A stretch of DNA of 64,000 bases, from the NCBI RefSeq assembly GCF_000149955.1, contig NC_031000.1, positions 1,092,398 through 1,156,397 of the forward strand, in the 5' to 3' direction. This stretch comes from Fusarium oxysporum f. sp. lycopersici 4287. Taxonomy: Eukaryota; Ascomycota; Sordariomycetes; Hypocreales; Nectriaceae. How positions within the stretch are numbered: the stretch's first letter is position 1; every line of letters starts with the position of its first letter. Under the pieces are notes generated by a model. The model did not search any database and had not been told where the DNA came from. It was given only the letters and a program-made list of their open reading frames with translations. Below are positions 44,029 through 54,894 of the stretch, piece by piece. The translations under genes and the position numbers were made by a program.

Positions 44029-44816
44029 ATGCAGAAACTCTTTCATCTCCTCGCTGGAGCCATCTTGGCCACTACCACTCCCGTTCAAGCCTTTCCGTCC
44101 TTGGGCGGACTCAGCCCCCGAGACGTCTTTGTTCCTTCGACAACATGCAAAGATTTTGTTGTAGGAAATGACTTGAAGCTTTACGGCCAGGTCTGTGTCG
44201 GCATATCTGACGGCATGGTGACCGTGACCTACCCGACCTTGACAAGTGGCACATACTCCGACATCCATGTCTACATCGGCACAACCATGCCCACCGAAAC
44301 TTCCCCTGGCCAGCTCCCATACACTCTCGGCAATAAAGCCTGCTCACTCTCCACAGACAAAACTTCCGCTACTTGCAGCATCCCCATCCAAGACTCTTGG
44401 CGTGCGTGTGATCTGAAGCTCTACATCGCTACACATGCCTCTCTCACCGCAGGGACAGGCTGGGGAGCAGGCTCCTGCTACGGCAAATCAACCGGCAACT
44501 GTGCAAAGTATTGGACTTTGAACACCAAGTGCCAGTGCCCAGTGGTCATCAACTACGAACCCATCACCTCTACGGTACGTGATAAGCTTTAGGCTTAATG
44601 TCCGCATAATAGGGCAGCCTAACTGACCGAACTTAATAGACCACCTGCCTCACTACGATCACAAACATCATCACATCTATCGTCACTCCCCCGCCTACGT
44701 CTACAATTACCGGATGCGACGACCCGAACCCTGGCTCGCCCACGTCCACGATTACTTCTACCACAACTACATCGGTGGACTTCACCTGTCCGGTGTATTA
44801 TCCTGCCGCTGAGTAA
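44029..44816 (+). CDS. Secreted Cys-rich protein, two exons, 240 residues
   Basis: Exons 44029-44574 and 44640-44816, joined over a 65-bp GTACGT...AATAG intron, give exactly 241 codons with stop. Residues 1-21 (QKLFHLLAGAILATTTPVQA after Met) form a signal peptide. The mature domain has paired cysteines in STTCKDFVVGNDLKLYGQVC, NKACSLSTDKTSATCSI, GSCYGKSTGNC and KCQCPVV. Exon 2 codes a Thr/Ser/Pro-rich tail (TPPPTSTITGCDDPNPGSP), probably O-glycosylated, ending FTCPVYYPAAE. The tail has no hydrophobic GPI helix, so the protein is probably released. I do not recognise the fold. It is intact, and is a candidate surface or effector protein. Confidence 0.8.
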
Positions 44817-44819
44817 TTA

Positions 44820-45530
44820 AGGACGAAATTATGCTGTTGAGTTGGACTTGGTGCCGTGAGTAGAGGAACTTGTAGGGTATACAGACTGCAGTGTGAGAGG
44901 CTTTCGCGTTAGAATTCGCGTCGATATTTTGACATGGCCACCTCTGAGAAGAGACTATGCCCTGTTAGATAGCAGTTAACGATCTCCATAACTTGAGTTT
45001 TACCCCTTGGTTTACCTGTGCCAAAGGGTTTCTATCTAAACCCTATATCCAATCACCCCGATGAGGAGCTTTTGCGAATTATGCCAATATATGCCATGAG
45101 AAATTAGCAGCACAGTTATCTAGTTGCCTCCTATACACACCCCTGAGCTTCTGGCGTTTTCATGCAGTCATCCTTTTTCCTTGCTGTGATAGCTCCCCAT
45201 TAGAAACGTTCCAGAATAAATTCCCATATCACTTTGCCCTCTTTGTAAACTTGCAAAGTGCGCGGATGGAGTCTATGCTATATTTTTGTTTAGAACGTAT
45301 TTGAAGGTTATAAGTTAGACAGACATAAGCATCACTTATCCTCCATATGATATTCTAGCTGTATTATGCCATCTATGGATCAATATTGGTGCTGAACTAA
45401 TAAGTGTCAACCAATAGCCGAGGGAAATCTACTGCGACTTTTCATACAACTGTCCATCCTGCCTCTTGGATTATACCAGGCCCAATATAATATCCTTGCA
45501 GGCTTGGTAGAGTGAGCTGTAGCGTACCCA
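44820..45530. other. Intergenic, nothing supported
   Basis: Includes the 3' flank of the secreted-protein gene. No ORF of note and no clear repeat. Confidence 0.45.
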
Positions 45531-45533
45531 CCG

Positions 45534-45831
45534 ACTAGCGAGCGACGCACCGCGTCCACGATGCACTATCCACATCAGCGGCACCAGAAGACCGATGACT
45601 TGGTGGTACCGATGGGGTAGGGCGAGCTGTGGGGTTTTCCTGGGTCTTCACTAATAACCGCGACCGACGGCCTTGTTTAATATTGTCTCGTTTACTGTCT
45701 TGGTTGCCATCTTCAGCAATTCTCTTTTTCTCCCGACCAAGGAGATTATCGCAAACTGGCACGGCGACTACCAACCGCCTTCCTGATGGCGGTACTAAGA
45801 AGATGCTATTAGTCCAAAGTGAGATCATCAC
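45534..45831 (-). mobile_element. Probable pogo-like transposase C-terminal remnant with terminal repeat
   Basis: At 45534 lies CTAGCGAGCGACGCACCG, which matches the inner part of the MITE terminal repeat at 4680. Reading inward on the minus strand, ORF 45831-45535 is a basic, Lys/Arg-rich tail (LLGREKKRIAEDGNQDSKRD), as expected for the end of a pogo-type transposase. No catalytic motif remains. The call depends mainly on the repeat. Confidence 0.35.
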
Positions 45832-45939
45832 CGAACTTTAAGGTTTCTTTCATGTGCGTGACCACAAATCTGTGCAAGCGTGCCTGGGCGTAGACTTCAG
45901 CATGCCAAAAACGAGTAACTATGAAGCTCGCTTCCGCCA

Positions 45940-46850
45940 TGCCAGGAGGAAGAAAACCTCTTAACCGACACGGACTGGGATGCCCTCAGTTGGCTTAAGG
46001 ATATCCTTGCGATGTTTGATTCCTGTATCTTACTACTCAAAAGTGACAGCCAGGTCAGACTTGGTAAAGGGGGAGTTGAGGCGCAATATGGTATTGTCTG
46101 GCAAGTCGCCATTGCCTATGACTTTCTTGCCAAGCTAGGGAAGGGGAAACTCGAGGTGAAAGATCGACCCGAGCCCAGATATTATTCATCCTGCATCAAT
46201 TCTACCAGGGCCAAGCTAAACAAGTACTATACGAAGCTTGATAAGACGCCAGTATATTACGCGGCCATGGTTTTTCACACTGAAATACAGTTGACTTTTT
46301 CTTGACAAAAGCTTATGGCGGAAGGGAGGGCTGGGTTGACAAGGCCAACTCACCCAAATCCTATATGAAAAGGAGTATCGTGACCTTCCAATCCAGTGGC
46401 AACTTGCTGATAGTAATCTTCCTGTGGCCATGAGAGCGCGAGAGTCTAATCCCTTCGATTCGTTTCAAGACAAGGTGATGTCGTATTCGACCTCCGAGAA
46501 AGAACCGATTTCAGATGAATTCAAGAGGCGGTTAAGCACAAAGCAAGACATTTATACGAAGCACGGTAGCCCACTTCGTTACTGTTCTGCTAAGCGGTTT
46601 GACTACCCACGCGTAGCTAGGATGGTGATTGACGTCTTATCAATCCCGCCGATGGCTGCAGAATGTAAGCGAACTTTTTCCGCCGCAGGTAACACGTTAT
46701 CTCCCAAATGCAAGTACTATTTCTGTTGCTCAGACAGTCAGGTCCTGGCTGAAAGCGGGGCTGTTGGAAGGCTACGACGGATTGTTGAAGGAGATGGCCG
46801 ACAACATGGCAGCAACAATGGTTTATTGGTGGTGGTGTTTTGGTAGATAG
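45940..46850 (+). mobile_element. hAT transposase remnant
   Basis: The frame near 45960-46300 reads LSWLKDILAMFDSCILLLKS and later NSTRAKLNKYYTKLDKTPVY with YAAMVFH, matching the central part of hAT transposases. A second frame (46424-46846) carries the C-terminal dimerisation block: FDYPRVARMVIDVLSIPPMA followed by AECKRTFSAAGNTLSP. A frameshift near 46305-46330 lies between them and the end is also shifted. Downstream is a set of strong palindromes (46840-46960). Confidence 0.75.
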
Positions 46851-46960
46851 ATGGCATCTATCTAAATCTACATGTAGCCGACATCTATCTATCTATCTTG
46901 CAATCCATGACAGGGCATCTACATCTATCTACTTGAGACGTTGGTAGATAGATGTAGATA
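46842..46960. repeat. Palindromic repeats at the hAT 3' end
   Basis: One palindrome is TAGATAGATG-G-CATCTATCTA. The second is a hairpin with perfect 16-bp arms, ATCTACATCTATCTAC (46917-46932) and its complement (46944-46959), separated by 11 bases. Both share the TAGATAGATG word, so they are likely hAT subterminal transposase-binding sites. Confidence 0.75.
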
Positions 46961-47311
46961 GATTCCCTACCATGGGCGATGCCTGCAGAGCGAATACTTA
47001 TTGTCTCCAACCGTTTTAAGTTGCGCGCCGTGCCTGTGGGTTGCTAAAGGCTGAGACCTGGATTTAATAGCGCGCTTATAGAGCTAGCAGTATTAGAGGT
47101 GATATTATCGCAGCTTGCTCTCCTGAGGTTCTTCATTCTTGGCAACTTGCCCAATACGTTAATTTAGCCGAGAAACTTCAAATTAACTCGATTAAGCCAG
47201 GGGGAAATAAAAGGCTTGCTGGGGGTTAATCGGAAGTCCTTACTTGTGGTTGATCGTTACATAATCAAGCAACCGCGATAGTCAAGTCAAAAACCTTGTG
47301 TATTGGACACA

Positions 47312-48466
47312 TTAATTGAAATTGAATGGTGCTTCCGGTTCAGACGAGGATACGGTGCCATCGGAGGCAGATCCTTTAAGTCGTTGAAGGCTGCCTTTAA
47401 GCTCGAAGTTCTCGCGCTGGAGCTCATTGCTCTCTCGTTCCAGCCCTTGTATACGCTTGCGAGCCATTTCAAGAACCTCGCCCTTGCTCACTCGGCGGTC
47501 CAGATCGCTTGTGCCATCCCATTCGTTATCGTCTCCATTACTGTTGTCACCTTGCCGGGCTTTCGCCGGCAAAGCATTAAGAAGGGATTCGAATTGAGCA
47601 TTGAGGCGGTTGCGGTAATGCTTCTCGACGCGGTTATGGGATGCTCGAGCCCGGCGCTCTTCTGGAGCACCATTAAGTTGATTACGGGTATTTTTGGATA
47701 TTCGAGAGGCAATGCGAAGTTGTCTCCGACAATTCGATATTATCGAAGTCGTGGGTTCCATGGATGTAGGCTTTGAACTAATACTTGTGTGGCTGTTGTG
47801 TGAAGCAGGACTGGGGCTAGCTAGGTCAGATAGCGAAGGAGCACCGGCATCAGCGCTACTATTACCACCTTGAGAAGCCTCAGATGTGTTGTGAGCCTCT
47901 TTCTTTTTTCTTCGCGTTCGAGGAGTTCTTTTTGGTTGCGAAGCAGGTGTTGGGCTGTTATCTTGGGGCGCCACGTCTAGCTCAGCCCTAGGATTATTCG
48001 TGGCCTGCCCAATGGGTATCGCTACTCTTGGAGTGCTAGTTCCGTGATTCAAAGTACCATCCCAGTGGCCGGGAAAGCCACTATCATAGTGGCCACAAGA
48101 TTGTATACTGGACAGTGTGACGAACTCGCTGCTGTACGCGAAATCGGCGTCTATCGGCGCCTGCGGGAGATGGCTGTGATGTCTGCTTGTGTTGTCAGGG
48201 GCAGGGATCATAGTCCCTGGGACTATAAAATTGAAAAGCGTCGGATGTAGCTGGGGATTTTGATCATCAACGCCGGATAAACCCCAAGCTATCGGCATTG
48301 GGTCTGCCGGGACAGGGTGATGCGGCTGCTGGTGGGTCTCCATCTCGGTCAGGTCTGGCGGCTGCGGCGTATCGCGGCTGGTTCGATTCGGCGATGAAAA
48401 GGGCTGCTGATGTTGAGAATGACCTAGTGGTGACAGCACTATCGTCTGTCCCAACGGAAGCTGATA
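47312..48466 (-). CDS. bHLH-zipper transcription factor, SREBP-like basic region
   Basis: The C-terminal third has a basic helix-loop-helix: RRARASHNRVEKHYRNRLNA (basic region and helix 1), then FESLLNALP, and DRRVSKGEVLEMARKRIQGL (helix 2) leading into a short leucine zipper (RESNELQRENFELK). The Tyr after the Glu-Lys-His in the basic region (EKHYR, where most bHLH proteins have Arg) is the hallmark of SREBP-type factors. However, this protein has no membrane helices, so regulated membrane release is not expected. The N-terminal part is Gln/Pro/Ser-rich with one Lys/Arg patch (RTPRTRRKKKEAHN). No ATG opens the frame; a CTAAC branch site and TATCAG acceptor near 48463 suggest an upstream exon, perhaps the ORF at 48992-48777. 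Confidence 0.85.
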   Translation of the reverse strand, partial: YQLPLGQTIVLSPLGHSQHQQPFSSPNRTSRDTPQPPDLTEMETHQQPHHPVPADPMPIAWGLSGVDDQNPQLHPTLFNFIVPGTMIPAPDNTSRHHSHLPQAPIDADFAYSSEFVTLSSIQSCGHYDSGFPGHWDGTLNHGTSTPRVAIPIGQATNNPRAELDVAPQDNSPTPASQPKRTPRTRRKKKEAHNTSEASQGGNSSADAGAPSLSDLASPSPASHNSHTSISSKPTSMEPTTSIISNCRRQLRIASRISKNTRNQLNGAPEERRARASHNRVEKHYRNRLNAQFESLLNALPAKARQGDNSNGDDNEWDGTSDLDRRVSKGEVLEMARKRIQGLERESNELQRENFELKGSLQRLKGSASDGTVSSSEPEAPFNFN

Positions 48467-48776
48467 CACGTTAGACTTTTTTCATTTTCATTTATAGTCG
48501 CTGGTCTCGAATTCTGGTGTCTTCCCTCTTGCCTTCCATTCTTCCGTTGTCTGGCTAGTCTTTTCGTGACTGTCCTTGTCACAGGTTCTATAAAGAGATT
48601 TCTGCAAACTGGAGCACGAGTAGATATCATGGGAAGACAAGACAGGGATATACTCCAGGTCCCGCCACTGGCCTACTGTTCTGCGTCATCATGTCTTAGC
48701 TGCCGGTCAAGGAAACCTGAAGCATTGACAGGAATATCTTGAACGTTCTAGCGCCCGCTTTGTCAAACACAACCTC

Positions 48777-48992
48777 TTATATGAAACCACTTCGCGCAAA
48801 GACAGAAGAAGAGAGCTTCACGGCCAACTTGCATACCTCTGGATCTTCCACGAGTAAGTCATAAATTGACTGGTCCCCACTTTGCTCCCCTGCCATAGTA
48901 GGGTCGGGGAATGGGAGAATGCAGCGTCCTGGATCTTGAGAGTCGTTTAGGCGTTCTTCCAACCGCTGCATTGTCTTGTATGTTATCTGCAA
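48777..48992 (-). CDS. Short ORF, possible first exon of the bHLH gene
   Basis: The 71-codon frame (QRLEERLNDSQDPGRCILPF, then SIYDLLVEDPEVCKLAVKLS) has good coding composition and lies upstream of the bHLH gene on the same strand, 300 bp before its probable splice acceptor. No domain is recognised. It may also be a separate small gene or an upstream ORF. Confidence 0.35.
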   Translation of the reverse strand: MQITYKTMQRLEERLNDSQDPGRCILPFPDPTMAGEQSGDQSIYDLLVEDPEVCKLAVKLSSSVFARSGFI

Positions 48993-51850
48993 CCACGGGA
49001 ACCCGGGTTACCCTTTCGATAGCGGCTTTTGGTCTCTAACGAGGGAGAAGCGTCATTGTGGAATTCCCAGGGGAGCGGGTAGATTGATTTGAGTGATTTT
49101 ATCCTACACGGTTGTAGATGTCCAAACGACGATGCGGACTCCGGATAGTGGGGCCCGGCGAACAGCCAAAGCCCTCCCGGATTAGTATTGACCCGCGATG
49201 TTCCACTTCACTAACGCTTATCAGCTCTCCGCTAGATTTCTCGCTTTTTCTCTCTTGCCTCATATCGACATTTGCCTAGCCGTTGTTGTAAGACAACGGT
49301 TTACGATTAACTTACATAAAGTTCTAGGCTCCCTGGAGTCATCCGACCCTCTCCTTCACGGCTGTGTACATACGGCCTGTCAATTTTCATGTAATTCCAA
49401 CCATTATGCTGCTACCCGTTGAGCATCGACATCACTCAGCGAGCGCAAGTTTTTCAGTGAGGAATCTCTTTCAATAAACTTTTTAAGGCTTCATAATCAA
49501 AAGTTCAGCCAATTTGGATAATATTTAATGGCATGTCGTGCAGGAATGTTTCTGGCGGCATTGCAATTACGCGTCATGGCGTTGATGCGCAAAACGATCT
49601 GTCAGTACCTATGTTAATCTGAGAACATATTTTATCTCAATAGAGAGCTTGGCATCATGAAGCCGACCAGATGAACAAAAACCAAAAAGAAAAAAAAATC
49701 CACCCGGCATTTGGCATTTCCTGCTAAACAGGTGCTGGGGTGTCATGTGCTGCAAGCAGGGATACTTCAATAAGATTACGCACGAAATGGTAAAACCTTC
49801 AAGGCGCAGAATTTCACATGCATCGATGGGCGGAATATACGTAATGTCTGACATTTCCAGCCAGGATGACTTGTATTAGGACTTCTCCCACGTATCATAT
49901 CATCCGCAAGGAAACGTGCAAGATGTTTCATCTAAAGGCTACAAAGAAGATGGCCATTAAATTTCCAGCTAAATGTGAGTTATTACTGGTATGCTGGCTG
50001 TGATTTTAAGATACCTGCTCCGCTGTGGGCGTGCCCCGGGCGGCCTGGCTGAATTTTTAACACTGTGTGAAATGGCGTGAGGGGCTAAATGCGTCAATAA
50101 AACCGCGCTATGAGTGATCTTCGATATGTTTGGGGCGGGCCGCGTGGCTGGTGTGGCTCGTTCGGACCCCCGATCGATCGAAAATCGGTCGATCCCTGAG
50201 GGTTGTTCGATTCGTATCGATCAGGGGGATCATTATGCCATCTAATTATCTGTGGGAATGTGAATATCGCAGTTGTACACTTTGGGGGGTGGGATTTGCG
50301 TTAGAAAATTTGTCATTTCCTGAATGCCTTTTCCGGCAGCCGTCGGCTGGCATAGAGCATCGCTGGGTGCTGCTTTTTTAACCCTCCTATTGACATCCTT
50401 CGAGAACCAAGAATGCACACCGGCAAGCCGCCATAGCTGTGTATAAGAATCAGACAGATGGAAGTCAGCTCTTGCAATCTCGGCATACTCAGCGACAACC
50501 AATCAGATTACTCACATGACAGGTTCCTGGTAAGAGCACAGACCCAGTTGAAAGAAAGTGGAACCTACCCCATGCAACTTAGGGGCCAAATCTATGTACG
50601 CGGGGATTTTCCGCTGGCCCGGATATTGTGTATGAGCGATCATTCTTGGCGGCCCGACTAGGCTCATGCCCTCTGTACAGGGAAAGAACGTTCTGATAAG
50701 TAACTCAATACTAATTGTTCAGGTTGGCGCTACCCCATCGGATAAGTCGCCTGGTGAGATTTTCAGGGAGGCAAACCCCGCGCATGGGTATGCAGAGCGA
50801 GTCTATGCCCGTGCTCCTGAAAGTGCATTTTAAGGTGGTGGAACCAATAATTACGGCAAAAATGTGACCAACTCGGTGAAAGGCTGAGACATGCCTTAGT
50901 ACAGTAGTCTATCCCAGAACAACATCGAATACGATTCTTCGCTTTGATCATCTTCATGGGTTCCTCTCGTCCGGTCTCGCCGTCTTACCTTAGAGGTGCT
51001 TGCATGATTGAGCCCTATGGATTATGCCAAGCTAACTTAAATCACCCTACACTAAAGACAGTACACCCTTTCAATCCCACAGGTGGAGGTCGTAGACATG
51101 CCTCAACCTCCGCTGCCCGGTGGACGGTTCCAAAAACTCTCGCACGGTCTCCAACACTACAAGATTGAGCCTAGGCTAGCCCCACTGATTTCAATCATCT
51201 CATTTAACTATCCCCTTTATGAACTGGTGAGGATGGAATGCAGGCCGTTCCAGCCCATCAGAGTGAGCGCACAGATAGCCTGTTAGGTTCTTACACGTTT
51301 CAGTGATCCAGTTACCTTGCTAGCGCCCTCAATCCCTCTCACGCTATCCCTCCCGGCCAATGGCGAGTCAGGTTGTTTGGCCTCTAAATCGGATGGCGAG
51401 ATCGAGGATCTTAGCTGTGAGGATCAGGCACTTTTTCAGGACCATTTCCCCCGTACCTATCCGTTCTAATGGTATGGAGCACTGAGATATGAGCTGTTAT
51501 CTATGTGGTTTCACAAGCTAAGATTCGCCCTTTCCCTTCCTGCCACTCGTTGAGATGCGATCGGGCTAGGTCAATTGAAAGACCTCGCCTTATTCGATTT
51601 CCATTAATATATTGCAGGTCGCTTCGTTCCCCGCGACCTATGAGCATCAGCACAGTAGCGTCTTTATCCCCTGTCATTCCGAGTTTCCAGTGTACAGTTC
51701 TTCGCCTACTCAGAATCACCATCAGCAGCACAAAACGATAGCCCGAAGGGTATCAAGGCGCTTCTAGATGTTTAGAGCTCCCTTCAGCTCTTCTCCTGCT
51801 ACTTTGGCCATCTGATAAACTTCTCGTACAGAGATATACCCTACGAACCT
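48993..51850. other. Long intergenic region with weak ORFs and one imperfect palindrome
   Basis: About 2.9 kb lie between the bHLH and bZIP genes without a supported gene. Around 50165-50235 there is an imperfect inverted repeat (CCCCCGATCGATCG against CGATCAGGGGG). A run of 17 T sits at about 51850-51867, just upstream of the bZIP gene. This may be a shared regulatory stretch for two transcription-factor genes. Confidence 0.4.
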
Positions 51851-51905
51851 TTTTTTTTTTTTTTTTTGCCTCTCGGACGATAGAGCTCTCGGTGAGCCGA
51901 GTGAC

Positions 51906-52724
51906 ATGGGAGACGACTTAACCTTCGAGACATCCTACACTCCCGAATCACTTCTGTGGAAGCAATGGTGGCCATCAATCCAGTCAGCCCCGTTTGGCTC
52001 ATCAGAAAACAAGAGAAGCACGGCAAACAGCATTTATACACAGACTGGTCCTGTGGTCGATAGCTCACTACATGGCTACAACACTTATTTGACAGACCAT
52101 TGGTATTATATCGGCGATGAGATGAATCACATGAACCCGGGGAACGGTCTTAATCCTGTCGTAGAGGATATACCCCTATTTCCAGTTCCTGAACATGAAA
52201 TTTCTAAGGAATCACCTGGCCAGGGGTATTGGCACTCACCCTCGACACAAAAGACACCAAATCGAACGACAAATTGCTACTCTGGCGATCTGAAGTCTCG
52301 CAAACCCACTAGACAAGCTCCACTGGGTGATCGAGATATCAATCCACAGGCAACGAAGAAGGGAAAATATTCACCTGTTCGCCGCACGAGCCATACCAGC
52401 AGCAACGGCACTCATCCAGCTCAACAGGGCAACGATCGCATGAAAAGAATTCGGGAACGAAACAGAATTGCTGCCAATAAGTTCCGTTTCAACCAGAGGG
52501 AAGAACAGCAGGGACTTGAGTCTAGCAAGCAGGACCTAGAGCGTATCAACAGTGATCTTTCTACCTGCCTGGCCGATCTGACATTCGAGGTGTATGAGCT
52601 TAAGATGCAACTTCTACAACAGTCGGGATGTAACTGCACCCTCATGCAGAACTACCTCATTCATGAGTCCGGTCGATACATACAAGCATTAGAAGAGAAA
52701 TCACGGCGAGAGGCCTCACATTGA
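51906..52724 (+). CDS. bZIP transcription factor (ATF/CREB-like basic region)
   Basis: The 272-residue protein has a basic region RIRERNRIAANKFRFNQREE, with the Asn-x-x-Ala-Ala-x-Lys-Phe-Arg signature seen in fungal Atf-type factors, followed by a zipper with hydrophobic heptads (LERINSDLSTCLADLTFEVY, ELKMQLLQQ). It ends with a short Cys motif (GCNCTLMQNYL) and a tail (HESGRYIQALEEK). The N-terminal 170 residues are polar and unstructured. The ATG at 51906 is the first in frame after a poly-T tract. No intron is needed. A broken duplicate of the C-terminal part follows at 52866-53053. Confidence 0.85.
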   Translation: MGDDLTFETSYTPESLLWKQWWPSIQSAPFGSSENKRSTANSIYTQTGPVVDSSLHGYNTYLTDHWYYIGDEMNHMNPGNGLNPVVEDIPLFPVPEHEISKESPGQGYWHSPSTQKTPNRTTNCYSGDLKSRKPTRQAPLGDRDINPQATKKGKYSPVRRTSHTSSNGTHPAQQGNDRMKRIRERNRIAANKFRFNQREEQQGLESSKQDLERINSDLSTCLADLTFEVYELKMQLLQQSGCNCTLMQNYLIHESGRYIQALEEKSRREASH

Positions 52725-52865
52725 CGGCTGTAGGATCGAATGCGGCTCGAGCAAGGATGACAATGGGAGTAAGACGATGTGAGAATTGAGAAGATAATGA
52801 ACCGAAGGGCGAAATCAAATCACAGCCTAAAAGTTTCGTTTAAAGTAGAGGGAAGATATATCTAG

Positions 52866-53053
52866 ACTCAAGTCTCGCACGTAAGAACTAGAGTGTGTCC
52901 ACCACGAGCTTTTCACTTGCGTAACCGATCTATCGCTCCAGGTATATGAGCTCAAAATACAGATTCAACAGCACACAGGATGCAACTGCGCTCTAATGCG
53001 GAACTACCTCGCTCATGAGCCCCAGCGATACGTGCAAGCGTTGGTAGAGTAGC
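52866..53053 (+). pseudogene. Partial tandem duplicate of the bZIP C-terminus
   Basis: The frame from 52905 reads ELFTCVTDLSLQVYELKIQI, then TGCNCALMRNYLAHEPQRYV and QALVE before a TAG. It aligns residue for residue with the end of the upstream bZIP protein. DNA similarity extends back to about 52866, where a codon matching CAG of the gene has become TAA. The basic region is missing, so this is a pseudogene fragment. Confidence 0.8.
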
Positions 53054-53059
53054 CGCAGT

Positions 53060-54890
53060 CAGCGGTTTTGTTCTTGCAGGTAGGGGCCCTCATACAATAA
53101 GAGTAAAAGTAATGCAGGATTACCACGGGGCTACAGAAGATGCCGCAGAGATACCCCAGTCGTAGAGAGACGAGGGATGTCAAAGCAATGTCGAACCAAC
53201 AAGTGGCGGCGGGCTAGGGAGCTACAAAAAGCTGGTTTCTTTTTCCTTCCCCAATTACATGCCGCTAGGGCTGTGACTCGGGGTAAAAATGCATAGCCTT
53301 GTGGGTGGTTAAGTTTCCGGAGGCGGCTGACTGAACTAAAGGCTCTAGCGAATAGCCTGTATTATGTATCAACATGTGGTAGTTGCCGGATACAGGCCAT
53401 GCAGAAATGCCTCAGATCACCCTCCGCCTCCCTGTGGTGTCATCAGAGAGACTTTCATAGTACAGGCAAGAGACAGCGGTGAGGAAGTTGTTGATATGTA
53501 TGTGAATTGAGAGAGCAGCAGCGTCTGACAAAAGGATAAACATAATAGGATGAACTCTATGATAGGGTGGCTTCTCTGCCTATATCTTCCTCACTTTCGA
53601 AATAAGAGTCCCCATGAGAACCAAGCCATGATATTAGGTGGAGGAGGCCATGCATGCAAGTTTGATCACCACGTTCGCATATGACATGTCGCTTTTGGCA
53701 GAGCCACAGAGCTTGCTTTTGCCCGTTGATCCTTGGTTTCGCTAACTGACGAAGGGATAGGGGAAGATGCATGCTGCACTCGCCCTTTGCAGCGACCTTG
53801 TTGCTCCCATCTCTCAGTGTTTCAATGTTGATTTTGAACTTCTAAAGGGCGGGCGTGTGTCGTAACTGGTCATTTCAAAACCCCGCAAGGCCTTGCCGTT
53901 CACTCTCTATGCATCATCCCATCTCTCATGGATAATAAAACGAACCCGCAACATTGCCGGGCCGGTCGCCATCCACAGCCACATGTCGGGAAGTGAGGGT
54001 GACCCTTAGTTAGAACGAGGCTACAGAACTCTGCGGATCTTTTCCCCACCAAGATATGTAGCCACGACGACAAGGTGGAGCTATTAAAACCCGTCCCGGC
54101 CAACGTTGCTCAAAGTGGCGGAACGTATCATTATGTTGGGCCGGTGCCGGGGCCGGGCTTGGTGGTGAAGATGTGATGGGTCCGTGCCCGAAGCCCCAAC
54201 TGAAAAACTGAACCCCTTTCTTCTGGGCTAGAATGAGGCTCGATTTTAGCTACATTCATCATCAACCTAGATATCCTGCCGTGGACCAAGTAATTATCCC
54301 ACTCTGCGTGATATTTGGAGAATAACGGCTAATTTCTTTTCTTTTTCTTTACCTTTAAACGTGTTTTTAGTTCTAAGTCTGTTTTATATCATCTGATAAA
54401 GGCTGTTTATCATTGTCTTATCAACTAAAATTGTACCTTTGAGCAATCCGTATGCGCTATAGCCCCTTATGTCGTGCCACCAAACGACATGAGTAGACTC
54501 AACGCAGGGAACAAGAAAGAATGGCAGCCCTTGATAGCATCCTTGAGTTTGTCAGCAAGATGCTGGGCCGCTCGGCCTAGGTTGTCTCAAAGCGTCGCTG
54601 AAGAGCGAGGACGAGACATCGACCTGTCATTTTATCACTAAATTCCCAACTTTAATTAATCAGAAGACCTGGCGTAATTACCAGTCACGCGAAGGACTAA
54701 TTCCTCCATGCTGTTGGTCTGGGCGGCAACTTGGAAAACCCATCTGTACTTAACAATGGTCCAAGCGCAAAGGTGGTGACGAGCGCCATACCCTCCATAG
54801 CTTGAACACTGAACTACGGTAGAGCTAAGCCAGCGCAACACGCAAGGACTGCTTTCAGGGGTTTCTTAAGTCTGATTTGTTTCCGCTAAA
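53060..54890. other. Intergenic, weak ORFs only
   Basis: No frame with domain support. ORFs at 53772-53557, 54103-53900 and 54841-54656 on the minus strand are short and featureless. Confidence 0.4.
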
Positions 54891-54894
54891 CGTC

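Noticed and set aside
47303..47776. 157-codon plus-strand ORF opposite the bHLH gene
   Set aside because: Antisense shadow; the bHLH motif on the minus strand is unambiguous.
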